Origin: Rhizobiaceae bacterium
GTDB lineage: Bacteria; Pseudomonadota; Alphaproteobacteria; Rhizobiales; Rhizobiaceae
Direction of reading: 5' to 3'
Length of the DNA stretch: 32,226 bases
Assembly: GCA_905339215.1 (NCBI GenBank)
Contig: CAJPFN010000006.1
Location: 1 to 32,226 of the forward strand
Part shown: in pieces, positions 25,126 through 32,226 of the stretch
Position numbering within the stretch: position 1 is the stretch's first letter
Layout of the letters: the number at the start of each line of letters is the position of its first letter
The notes under the pieces: model-generated
Told to the model about the DNA's origin: nothing
Seen by the model: the letters and a program-made list of their open reading frames with translations, nothing else
Database searches by the model: none
Translations under genes and position numbers: made by a program

Positions 25126-25959
25126 GTGATCTCGGGCAAGACCAAACTGATCGCCCATCTTGGGTACCCGACCGAGTCTTTTCGGGCGCCCATGATCTAC
25201 AACCCGTATTTCGAGAAGCACGGCATCGACGCGGTCGTGGTCCCGATGGGCTGCAAGCCCGAAGACTACGCCAAGTTCCTGAAACTCGTGTTCCGCCTGT
25301 CGAACGTTCACGGCGCCCTGGTGACCATGCCGCACAAGGTCACGACGATGGCGCTCCTCGACGAGGCGTCGACGACGGCACGGGTCGCCGGATCCTGCAA
25401 TGCAATCCGGCTCGATCCCGACGGCCGGATGATTGGCGACATGTTCGACGGCGAGGGCTTCGTCCGGGGCGTGCTCCGCAAGGGCCGGGAGTTGTCGGGC
25501 CGGAAGGCTCTGGTCGTAGGCTCGGGCGGCGCCGGATCGGCCATTGCGGCATCGCTGGCCAAGGCGGGGGTCGCCGAACTGTCGCTGTTTGACGGCCATG
25601 AGCCATCGATGCAAGGACTGGCCGTGCGCCTGCGACAGGCCTATCCAGATCTTGTCGTCAACACCGGCTCGAAAGACCCTGCCGGATACGACCTCGTGGT
25701 CAACGCCACGCCGCTCGGCATGAACGACGGAGATCCGCTGCCGATGGATGTGTCTCGCATCGACCCGTCGACCTTCGTCGGCGAGGTGGTGATGAAGACC
25801 GAGATCACCCCGTTCCTTGCCGCGGCGCGCGAACGCGGCTGCCGCTTCCAGGTGGGAACCGACATGCTTTTCGAACAGATCCCGGCCTATCTCGAGTTCT
25901 TCGGCCTCGGCCACGCAACGCCGGAAGAGCTGCGCGCTGTCGCCAGGATCGCCTATTGA
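25126..25959 (+). CDS. Shikimate/quinate dehydrogenase-like protein (AroE family, catabolic type)
   Basis: A 277-residue AroE-family protein. The catalytic pair is present: Lys71 in VTMPHK and Asp108 in GDMFDGEGF. The usual N-T-D of biosynthetic AroE is M-F-D here, and the N-terminal S-x-S substrate motif is YPTESFRAP; both mark a divergent SDH-like or quinate-type branch. The cofactor loop is GSGGAGSA (132-139), and Asp155 after the second strand (LFDG) favours NAD over NADP. The start is GTG at 25126: the only in-frame upstream codons before a stop are not starts, an overlapping ATG at 25124 hits TGA at once, and AAAGGTG precedes it. It would oxidise the imported quinate or shikimate. Confidence 0.92.
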   Translation: MISGKTKLIAHLGYPTESFRAPMIYNPYFEKHGIDAVVVPMGCKPEDYAKFLKLVFRLSNVHGALVTMPHKVTTMALLDEASTTARVAGSCNAIRLDPDGRMIGDMFDGEGFVRGVLRKGRELSGRKALVVGSGGAGSAIAASLAKAGVAELSLFDGHEPSMQGLAVRLRQAYPDLVVNTGSKDPAGYDLVVNATPLGMNDGDPLPMDVSRIDPSTFVGEVVMKTEITPFLAAARERGCRFQVGTDMLFEQIPAYLEFFGLGHATPEELRAVARIAY

Positions 25960-26167
25960 GCGCCGCCGCCTGCGCGAATCGCGCCACCGATCGCCGACGT
26001 GTCACCCTGAGGTCGTCCGCCATCCAATGACCGCGGCTGGAAGCCGCCAGGCCGGTCTCGGCCCCGTGACCGCCGGGCGGTAAGGCCCCGCACCGAAGAT
26101 GCGCAGCTATCGAGCTGATAGGTGTTCCTGGGCACCTCTGGCGACCACTAGACGTGTCGCGCCCGTT
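25960..26167. other. Convergent intergenic gap
   Basis: 208 bases between the rightward TRAP operon and the leftward esterase gene. No ORF looks real. It holds a 13-base palindrome, ACCGCC-G-GGCGGT (26069-26081), and a weak stem CTATC/GATAG (26107-26111 with 26117-26121). Neither has a T-run, so they are only possible terminators. Confidence 0.5.
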
Positions 26168-26923
26168 TCACTCCGCTACCTCCTGGACGAACCTACCGGT
26201 CCGTTCGACGATGACATCCTTGTCGTTGTCCAGGGTCGCGACGTGATAGGAGTCTTCGAGCCACAGGATCCTGGCGTCCCGCGAGGCGATGCCGTTCAGG
26301 ATCAGGGGACCGTTCGACGGCGGCAGGACGTGGTCTTCGCGCGACTGGATGACCAGGGTCGGACAGACGATCTTGTGCAGCAGGTTGCCGGTCGCCCCCA
26401 TCAGCGCGTTCGCCTCGCGCACGCAGCTGACCGGTACCTCGGGGTAGGCGAGTTCGACGACGCCTTCGGCCTTGATGTCGGAGCCGATGCCCGCGACGCG
26501 TTCGGGCGCGTCCCGTGTCAGGACCAGTTCCGACATTTCCGCCCCCAGCCGGCCGCCGCATCCGTTGATCGGGACGATGCCGGCGACGAGGCCGGGAAAC
26601 CGGGCCGCGAGATTGAGGCAGAGTGTGCCGCCCATCGAAAGCCCGGCGACGAAGACCTTTCCGTGCGATGCCGCCATCTCCTTCAGCGCCGTTTCGGCCG
26701 TCCCGAGCCAGTCGAGGTAGCCAGTGGTCGCCATGTCGTCGGGCGAGGTTCCGTGCCCGGCGAGCCGCGGTCCGTAGACGAAGAAGCCGAACCTGCGGTG
26801 CAGCTGCTCGCCGAGATAGCGCATGCTCTGCGTCGTGCCGGTGAAGCCGTGCAGCACCAGCACCGCGGGCCGGCCCTCGGCTTCAAAGCGGAACGCCTCC
26901 GCACCCTCCATGATGTCTGCCAT
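26168..26923 (-). CDS. Cytoplasmic alpha/beta-hydrolase, Est30-like carboxylesterase
   Basis: A 251-residue monomeric esterase without signal peptide. It has the oxyanion HGFTGTTQSM (25-34), nucleophile Ser96 in GLSMGG, acid Asp197 in SREDHVLPP, and His227 in DSYHVATLDND, a set typical of the Est30/YvaK carboxylesterase family. It would hydrolyse a medium-size ester in the cytoplasm. The start at 26923 (MADIMEG) is preferred because GGAGGG lies about four bases upstream; 26935 is an alternative. It is the last gene of the CUT2 importer operon, 29 bases after the permease stop, suggesting that the imported compound is an ester. Confidence 0.92.
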   Translation of the reverse strand: MADIMEGAEAFRFEAEGRPAVLVLHGFTGTTQSMRYLGEQLHRRFGFFVYGPRLAGHGTSPDDMATTGYLDWLGTAETALKEMAASHGKVFVAGLSMGGTLCLNLAARFPGLVAGIVPINGCGGRLGAEMSELVLTRDAPERVAGIGSDIKAEGVVELAYPEVPVSCVREANALMGATGNLLHKIVCPTLVIQSREDHVLPPSNGPLILNGIASRDARILWLEDSYHVATLDNDKDVIVERTGRFVQEVAE

Positions 26924-26952
26924 TCGTCCCTCCATTCCTGATGTGCGACCGG

Positions 26953-27930
26953 TCAGTTCTTGCGCTGCACGGAATATGCCGCCGCGGCGACGCCGATGAT
27001 GATCCCCTGCAGCATCAGCTTCGCCGGTTCGCCGAGGCCGAGACTGGTCAGGAGGTTGAAGCTGAACGTCAGCATGAGGGCCGCGACGGTGGGGCCGAGC
27101 ACCCCGCCCTTGCCCGAGCCGAAGGTGACGCCGCCGAGGATCACCGCCGCCAGCGAGTTGAGCGCGAGATCCCGGCCGAGATCCATGCTGCCGACGCCGA
27201 CGAAGCCGATGAGCAGGAACCCGGCGAAAACCGAGAAAAGGCTCGACAGGACATGCACGACCGTGACGACGCGGACGTAGGGTATTCCCGAAACCCAGGC
27301 GGCTCGCGGATTGGCGCCGATGGCATCGACGTAGCGGCCGAACACAGACCAGCGGATGAAGACGGCGACGGCGACGAGCAGTGCGGCCCAGACGACGAGC
27401 ACGACCGGCACGATGCCGATCTTGAGGCGGACGATCTGGCGCAGGATTTCGGGCGCGTCGCCGGGCGAGCGAAGCTGGCTGAAGGCGACCGCGACGCCGG
27501 TGATGACCAGGGTGACGGCCAGCGTCACGATGACCGACGAGGCGCGAAGCCGGGTGATGAAGAAGGCGTTGAGCAGGCCGACCGCGATGCCGAAGGCGAC
27601 GGCGATCAGCAGCAGAACAGGTTCGGAGTAGGGCAGCAGGCCGCTGGTCAGGATGTAGCTGACGCCGACGATGACGCCGCCGATCGAAAGATCGAGCGAC
27701 AGGACGCGCATGCACAGGGACTGGCCCAGCACCGCGATGCCGAGCGGGGCCGCCTGCCTGACGATCAGCAGCAGCAGCATGGGCGAAAGCAAGGCCGGGC
27801 GCATGAAATAGGCGACCAGCAGAAGGATGGCCGTGGCCGCATAGGCGAAGGGAAGCGAGAGCAGCGTCCTTCCCACCGCCCGCAGCCGCTGCCCCGTCGC
27901 GCCCGACGGCGATATCGCGTCCCCGGTCAT
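26953..27930 (-). CDS. CUT2 (ribose-type) ABC permease, second subunit
   Basis: A 325-residue inner-membrane permease of the RbsC-like BPD_transp_2 family. About nine hydrophobic segments are visible. LSLDLSIGGVIVG matches the family's DLSVG motif, and AIGANPRAAWVSGIPYVRV is the cytoplasmic loop that contacts the ATPase. LNSLAAVILGGVTFGSGKGGVLG is the typical late segment. Two different permease genes in tandem imply a heterodimer. It overlaps the upstream permease gene by four bases. Confidence 0.92.
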   Translation of the reverse strand: MTGDAISPSGATGQRLRAVGRTLLSLPFAYAATAILLLVAYFMRPALLSPMLLLLIVRQAAPLGIAVLGQSLCMRVLSLDLSIGGVIVGVSYILTSGLLPYSEPVLLLIAVAFGIAVGLLNAFFITRLRASSVIVTLAVTLVITGVAVAFSQLRSPGDAPEILRQIVRLKIGIVPVVLVVWAALLVAVAVFIRWSVFGRYVDAIGANPRAAWVSGIPYVRVVTVVHVLSSLFSVFAGFLLIGFVGVGSMDLGRDLALNSLAAVILGGVTFGSGKGGVLGPTVAALMLTFSFNLLTSLGLGEPAKLMLQGIIIGVAAAAYSVQRKN

Positions 27931-28862
27931 GCGCCGATCGCCTCCCGGCGCTGCAGCCCGATCGCCACGAGGAGGAGCGCCCCGGTCACCGCGGCGCGCA
28001 GGAACGGGGAAACGCCCAGGAGGTTCATGCCGTTGGACATCAGCCCGAGCGTGATCACGCCTGCGACGATGCCGAGCACGCTGCCGGTGCCGCCGGCGAG
28101 CTGGACGCCGCCGAGCGCCATGGCGGTGACCGTGTCGAGTGAGTAGGGATTGCCCATCGTTGCATCGCCGGCGCCGACGCGCGCCGTCAGGAAGATGCCG
28201 GCGACGACCGCGGACAGGGAACAAAGGACGAAGCAGGCCACCTTCAGGCGCGTCACGGCGATGCCGTTGCGGCCCGCGCTGACCGGGTTGGCGCCGACAG
28301 CGTAGGTACGCATCCCGAACCGCGAGCGGTTTAGAAGGTACCAAGCCAGAAGGATGGCCGCGGCGCACCAGAACAGCGCGGCCGGCAGGCCGGCGACCTG
28401 CGACACCGCCAGCGTTCGAAGATAGGAGGGCACCGTGCCTCCCGGAACCGGATGCAGCAGCAGCGCGACGCCCTGCACGAAGGTCATGGTCGCCAGGGTC
28501 ATGACCAGCGGATGGACCCTGAACAGGGTGACGCCGAAGCCGTTGACCAGCCCGACACAGACGCCCATCGCCAGGGCGAGCGGCACGCCCCAGGCGGGGT
28601 CCGCAGTCACGAGGATGGCGCTCGTCAGGCTCATCACCGAACCGACGGAAAGATCGATGCCGCCGGAGATCGCCACGATCCCCTGGCCGAGCGCCGCGAT
28701 CATCAGCGCCGCGATCTGGCTGTTGACGTTGGCGAGATTCTCCAGGCTCCTGAACGTCGCCGAGGAGAGGCAGAGCAGGACGAAGAGGACGAGCGGGAGC
28801 GCCAGCACGATGGGCGACAGCCCGGTCCGCCGGGACTTGCGGGCAAGGTCAAGCATCGGCAT
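27927..28862 (-). CDS. CUT2 (ribose-type) ABC permease, first subunit
   Basis: A 311-residue RbsC-like permease. GIVAISGGIDLSVGSVMSLTS is the classical signature, AVGANPVSAGRNGIAVTRLK is the ATPase-contact loop, and VTAMALGGVQLAGGTGSVLG the late segment. It overlaps the ATPase gene by 14 bases at its start. It partners the next permease to make a heterodimeric channel. The substrate is unknown; some CUT2 systems carry non-sugar compounds such as autoinducer-2, cyclitols or erythritol. Confidence 0.93.
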   Translation of the reverse strand: MPMLDLARKSRRTGLSPIVLALPLVLFVLLCLSSATFRSLENLANVNSQIAALMIAALGQGIVAISGGIDLSVGSVMSLTSAILVTADPAWGVPLALAMGVCVGLVNGFGVTLFRVHPLVMTLATMTFVQGVALLLHPVPGGTVPSYLRTLAVSQVAGLPAALFWCAAAILLAWYLLNRSRFGMRTYAVGANPVSAGRNGIAVTRLKVACFVLCSLSAVVAGIFLTARVGAGDATMGNPYSLDTVTAMALGGVQLAGGTGSVLGIVAGVITLGLMSNGMNLLGVSPFLRAAVTGALLLVAIGLQRREAIGA

Positions 28863-30342
28863 GCCCCACCAGGGCGTAGCGCATGACGTCCTCCTCCGTT
28901 GCCTGCGCCCCGTCGAGCTCCGCCACGATCTCGTTCCGGCGCACGACGAGAATGCGGTCGCAGAGGCCCAGCAGTTCCAGGAGCTCGCTCGAAACCGTCA
29001 GCACGGCGCCGCCGCCGTCGGTGAACTCGCGCAGCAGCCCGTAGATCTCGGCCTTCGCGCCGACGTCGACGCCGCGGGTCGGTTCCTCGAGCAGCAGCAC
29101 GTCGATCCCCGCCGCGAGCCAGCGCCCGATCATCACCTTCTGCTGGTTGCCGCCGGAAAGCTCCCCGACAGCCTGGCGCGCGCCGGCGGAGCGGACGTTC
29201 AGGCGCCGTATCAGATCGGCGATCACATGCGGCCGGCCGCGCACCATCCGCCAGATCGGCAGGCGGCGCAGCATTCCGAGCGTGATGTTTTCGCCGATCG
29301 ACAGCGGCAGGTAGAGTCCCTCGGTCTTACGGTCTTCCGGTACGAAGCCGATTCCCGCCAGGGCGGTCTTCACCACATCGGTTCCAATCGGCGTCGGCCC
29401 GGCCTCGCCAGACTTCGTGACCTTTCCTCCGGCCCCGGGCTCCAGTCCCGACAGGGCGCGAATGATGTCGCGCTGCCCCTGGCCTTCCAGCCCCGCCAGG
29501 CCGACGATCTCGCCGAATCGGAGCTCGAACGAGACCTGCGGGCCGTCCGCGTCGACCCGCAGGTCTTCGACCGAAAGCGCGACCGGCGCCGCGTCGCGGC
29601 GCGCCGGCCGCGCCGGGAAGAACTGCGACAGCACGCGCCCGACCATCAGCGACACGAGTTCGTCGCGGGTCGTCGCCTTCGTCGCCCGTGTCTCGACATG
29701 CTGGCCGTCCTTGAGGACGCTGACGCGGTCGCAGAAACGGAAGATCTCGTCGAGGCGGTGGCTGACGTAGAAGACGAGTTTGCCCGCCGCCCGCAAGCTC
29801 GCCAGCAACTCGCCGAGCTTTTCCACCTCCGGCGCGTTCAGGGCCGCCGTCGGCTCGTCGAAGATGAAGATTTCGGCGTCGACTGAGACGCCCTTGGCGA
29901 TTTCGACGAGGTGCTGGTCGGCGACGGAGAGCTCTCCGCAATAGGCGTCGATGTCTATCCTGCTTCCCAGCCGGGCGATCATCGACCGCGCCCTTTCACG
30001 CATGGTCGAGCGGTCGATGGTGCCGAGGCGGAGCGGTTCGCGGCCGAGGAACAGGTTCTCCGCGACCGTGAGGTTGGGCAGGAGGGTGAGTTCCTGGAAG
30101 ATCGTCGAGATGCCGAGGCGTCGAGCATCCGCCGGGCGCTCAGGCGAAATCGGCTTTCCACGCAGCCTGATTTCTCCGCCGTCCGCCGGGAAGACCCCTG
30201 CTAGCAGGTTCATCAATGTCGACTTGCCGGCGCCGTTCTCGCCCGTGATGGCGTGAACGGTGCCGGCGTCGCAGTCGAATGAAACGTCGCGGAGCGCCAG
30301 GTTCGAGCCGAAGCGCTTCGTGACCTTGTCGAACGAAATCAT
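28849..30342 (-). CDS. CUT2 double ABC ATPase (RbsA/MglA-like)
   Basis: A 497-residue protein with two ABC domains, as in RbsA. The first has Walker A GENGAGKST (34-42), signature LSVADQHLVEIAKG and Walker B IFIFDEPTAAL. The second has a degenerate P-loop region (GLAGLEGQGQRD), a full LSGGNQQKVMIGRWL signature and VLLLEEPTRGVDVGAK. One-sided ATP hydrolysis is normal in this family. The ATG at 30342 (MISFDKVTKRFG) begins at the first strand; there is no strong ribosome-binding site just upstream, only the hairpin region separating it from the binding-protein gene. Confidence 0.93.
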   Translation of the reverse strand: MISFDKVTKRFGSNLALRDVSFDCDAGTVHAITGENGAGKSTLMNLLAGVFPADGGEIRLRGKPISPERPADARRLGISTIFQELTLLPNLTVAENLFLGREPLRLGTIDRSTMRERARSMIARLGSRIDIDAYCGELSVADQHLVEIAKGVSVDAEIFIFDEPTAALNAPEVEKLGELLASLRAAGKLVFYVSHRLDEIFRFCDRVSVLKDGQHVETRATKATTRDELVSLMVGRVLSQFFPARPARRDAAPVALSVEDLRVDADGPQVSFELRFGEIVGLAGLEGQGQRDIIRALSGLEPGAGGKVTKSGEAGPTPIGTDVVKTALAGIGFVPEDRKTEGLYLPLSIGENITLGMLRRLPIWRMVRGRPHVIADLIRRLNVRSAGARQAVGELSGGNQQKVMIGRWLAAGIDVLLLEEPTRGVDVGAKAEIYGLLREFTDGGGAVLTVSSELLELLGLCDRILVVRRNEIVAELDGAQATEEDVMRYALVGHADA

Positions 30343-30370
30343 GGTGATGGACGAACCGATGCTGCCGGCG

Positions 30371-30408
30371 ATCCGTCCGCCCGCGCCGTCGGGGGCGGGC
30401 GGGCGGAT
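30371..30408 (-). terminator. Hairpin between the CUT2 binding-protein and ATPase genes
   Basis: Arms of 14 bases, 30371-30384 and 30395-30408, pair at 13 positions around a 10-base loop. There is no T-run. The hairpin lies 17 bases after the binding-protein stop and before the ATPase, the same position as the hairpins in the other two importers. Confidence 0.6.
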
Positions 30409-30425
30409 TTCCGCGGGAGGGCGGA

Positions 30426-31502
30426 CTACTTGGCGAACATTTCCTTGATCTTGTCTTCCGGCAAGGTCGACGTGACCCAGAAGGCGTCGTTCAGATCCGG
30501 CCGGTAGTAGTCGTCGAGGTTGTCGTTGGTGATCGGCGCCGGCGAGGAATAGTAGTGGGTGTGCAGCGACTCGCCCTGCAGCAGGGCGACTGCGGCACGC
30601 ACCGTCGCGGGTCCGAGGCCGGGCGTGAAGATCGGCGCCGCGCCGTCGACGCCGGCGTCCTTCCAGGCGCGGAGGAAGCCGTTGTTGGACTCGCCCGTCA
30701 TCGGCACCAGCGGCTTGCCGGCCTCGGCGAAGACGTCGATGCAGGCGCGCGTCATGTCGGCGCCGGAGAACCAGATTCCGTCGACCGGCTGACCCGAGAG
30801 CACCAGGTTCTCGCACAGCTGCTTGCCCTTGGCGTAATTCCAGTCGCCGTAGACTTCCGTACCGATCTTGATGTCGCTGCCTTCGATCGCCTTGCGGAAG
30901 CCGTCGTAGCGCTGCTGCTCTTCCTCGACCCCGGCGATGCCTCGGAAGACCCAGATCGTGCCCTGGCCGCCCAGCTTCTCCCTGAGGAACTTGCCGCCGA
31001 CCTCGCCGAAGCGCTCCCCGCCGCCCATGACCTCGACCGTCGTGGCGAGGACGTCGCCGCCCGTGCCGAAATTAACCACGGGCACGCCTGCCGCCAGCGC
31101 CTTCGCCACCTGATCCTTGACGAGCGCCGGGGCGAGCGGCGCGACGATCAGCGCGTCGACCTTCTGGGCGCGCAGGTCCTCCAGGTCGGCGACCTGCTTG
31201 GCCGGCTGCCAGTTCGCCTCGGTGAAGATGAACTCGCCGATGTCGGGGTTGCCGGCCGCCTCGCGCTTCATCTCTTCGATCATCTGGACGATCCAGGTGT
31301 TGCCGACGCCGACGAACGACACGCCGATCTTCCAGGGCGGATCCTTCTTGAACTTGTCCGCCGGTGTCGTGTCCGGCGACGTCGCCTCGATCAGGTTGGG
31401 CGGCAGGAGTTGCACCGCGTCCTCGGCCATTGCCGGCGCCGCCATCGAGGCAGCCAGGCCGAAGAACAGGGTTGCCGCGCTTCTACGCAACAGATTGGTC
31501 AT
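30426..31502 (-). CDS. Sugar-type (CUT2) ABC transporter substrate-binding protein
   Basis: A 358-residue periplasmic binding protein of the RbsB/type 1 class. The signal peptide (1-26) ends AMA before EDAVQ. KIGVSFVGVGNTWIVQMIEEMKREA opens the first lobe, ALIVAPLAPALVKDQVAKALAAGVPVVNFG is the classical hinge region, and IWFSGADMTRACIDVFAEAGKPLVPMTGE lines the second lobe. GGGAGGACCAA precedes the ATG at 31502. It is somewhat longer than RbsB (about 296), with an extra N-terminal segment. It is the first and probably most expressed gene of the block 3 operon. Confidence 0.93.
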   Translation of the reverse strand: MTNLLRRSAATLFFGLAASMAAPAMAEDAVQLLPPNLIEATSPDTTPADKFKKDPPWKIGVSFVGVGNTWIVQMIEEMKREAAGNPDIGEFIFTEANWQPAKQVADLEDLRAQKVDALIVAPLAPALVKDQVAKALAAGVPVVNFGTGGDVLATTVEVMGGGERFGEVGGKFLREKLGGQGTIWVFRGIAGVEEEQQRYDGFRKAIEGSDIKIGTEVYGDWNYAKGKQLCENLVLSGQPVDGIWFSGADMTRACIDVFAEAGKPLVPMTGESNNGFLRAWKDAGVDGAAPIFTPGLGPATVRAAVALLQGESLHTHYYSSPAPITNDNLDDYYRPDLNDAFWVTSTLPEDKIKEMFAK

Positions 31503-31816
31503 TTGGTCCTCCCGGTACATGGGGCCTGTGGCTGTGGCCCCGAAACGAGCCGTCGAATGCGGCCCTCTCTCCCTCACCTGACCGGAAACTGATGGGTTGA
31601 TCCAATCAAGTGACCAAATTAATAGAATCATGCTAGCTTGCTCGTCAACGGGATTTCGCTCTTGGATCGGAAATTCCCCCGGCGCCGCCGCAGGGAAGTG
31701 TCGGGACAGGACCGGGGAAGTCATGCATCGCACGGCGTGCGCACGAAGGCAGGATCGCATAAAAGACCGGAACGTCTGGCGCGCATGCACGCGGAATCGC
31801 CGGGGAAGGCATCGAC
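31503..31816. promoter_or_regulatory. Divergent promoter region between the CUT2 operon and the TetR gene
   Basis: 314 bases with no gene. The middle (about 31597-31640) is strikingly AT-rich against the GC-rich background and contains the inverted repeat listed separately, a TAGAAT hexamer at 31623-31628 that could be a -10 for the TetR gene, and GCTAGC. Promoters for both directions should be here. Short + strand ORFs are antisense or low quality and were not accepted. Confidence 0.55.
31597..31609. promoter_or_regulatory. Candidate TetR operator TTGAT-CCA-ATCAA
   Basis: Perfect 5-base arms around a 3-base centre, within the AT-rich part of the divergent gap about 95 bases from the binding-protein start. 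The size suits a TetR dimer, and the site would let the adjacent regulator control both directions. Assignment is by position and symmetry. Confidence 0.45.
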
Positions 31817-32226
31817 ATGGCAGGCAGTGAAGCATTGAAGATACGCAGGAGCCCGGTTCGCCCGCAGAGCACCGGCCGCCGCGAGCAGATCATCGGCGCC
31901 GCCCTGACGGTGATGATCTCGAACGGCGTCTACAACGCGACGACGCGGCGGATCGCCGAGGCGGCCGGCGTCAATGTCGCGACGCTGCACTACCATTTCC
32001 ACGACAAGGAAGAGATCATCTTCAGCGCCATGGAGGAACTGGCGTCGCGTTATCGGAACACGCTGTCGGCACGGTTTACGCAGACGCAGGACCTGCATGA
32101 CCGGATCCACGATCTCCTCTGGTTCATCTGGGGGGAGATCGAGAAGGCGCCTGGCGAGCAACTCGTCCTGCAGGAGATGACGCTCTACGTCCTCAGGGTG
32201 TCGCACGCCGAGCACCTCGCCGCCCA
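31817..32226 (+). CDS. TetR/AcrR family regulator, N-terminal part (cut by window edge)
   Basis: 136 residues visible, open to the right edge. After a basic N-terminal arm, the DNA-binding helix-turn-helix is plain: GRREQIIGAALTVMISNGVYNATTRRIAEAAGVNVATLHYHF (about 20-61), followed by DKEEIIFSAMEELASRY. The ligand domain begins but is incomplete. GGAAGG about seven bases before the ATG at 31817 supports this start. It is divergent from the CUT2/esterase operon, which it probably represses in the absence of the imported compound. Confidence 0.93.
   Translation, partial: MAGSEALKIRRSPVRPQSTGRREQIIGAALTVMISNGVYNATTRRIAEAAGVNVATLHYHFHDKEEIIFSAMEELASRYRNTLSARFTQTQDLHDRIHDLLWFIWGEIEKAPGEQLVLQEMTLYVLRVSHAEHLAA

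Overview
This window is GC-rich, densely packed bacterial DNA, most likely from an alphaproteobacterium of the Rhizobiales (Mesorhizobium/Aminobacter-like). That placement is an inference from the strong G/C codon bias, the many ATGA start/stop overlaps, the abundance of solute-binding-protein transporters, and a GC-rich inverted-repeat element at 13031-13182 of a type I associate with Phyllobacteriaceae genomes. No rRNA, tRNA, insertion sequence, integrase or CRISPR array was seen. I see 27 protein genes, two of them cut by the window edges, arranged as three adjacent catabolic blocks. Each block pairs an importer with cytoplasmic enzymes.

Block 1 (1-15495) looks like a CoA-thioester pathway for an alicyclic or branched acid. 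A leftward operon runs from 6245 to the left edge: an NADPH:quinone-oxidoreductase-like enzyme, a fused enoyl-CoA hydratase/3-hydroxyacyl-CoA dehydrogenase, a two-subunit CoA-transferase-fold pair that resembles the steroid ring hydrolase IpdAB, an ACAD10/11-type acyl-CoA dehydrogenase, and the start of an aminoglycoside-phosphotransferase-like kinase. A divergent rightward operon (6491-13022) encodes a branched-chain-amino-acid-type ABC importer (binding protein, two ATPases and a single fused LivH-LivM permease), a DUF1330 protein and two short-chain dehydrogenases. A third, convergent operon (15495-13190) encodes another short-chain dehydrogenase and an acyl-CoA synthetase. The set kinase + ACAD + SDR + acyl-CoA synthetase parallels the lva (levulinate/4-hydroxyacid) logic, and the IpdAB-like pair suggests hydrolytic ring opening. 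No thiolase is visible.

Block 2 (15830-25959) is centred on a GntR/FCD regulator. To its right is a TRAP importer (dctPQM) followed by a shikimate-dehydrogenase-like gene. To its left is an operon with a TIM-barrel isomerase/dehydratase, a type II 3-dehydroquinase, a Gfo/Idh/MocA dehydrogenase, an intradiol (hydroxyquinol-1,2-dioxygenase-like) ring-cleavage enzyme, a HpaH-type hydratase, a HpaI-type aldolase, and a signal-less, C-terminally short solute-binding-fold protein. The simplest reading is uptake and aromatisation of quinate/shikimate-like cyclitols, then ring cleavage and breakdown. Joining an intradiol dioxygenase to a meta-pathway hydratase/aldolase pair is unusual.

Block 3 (26168-32226) is a CUT2 (ribose-type) ABC importer (binding protein, double ATPase, two permeases) with a terminal carboxylesterase, divergent from a TetR regulator that runs off the right edge. 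It may import an ester that the esterase hydrolyses in the cytoplasm.

Each of the three importers has a strong GC-rich hairpin just after its binding-protein gene, probably to raise binding-protein expression over the rest of the operon. All functional assignments come from reading motifs and from memory of families. No database search was run.
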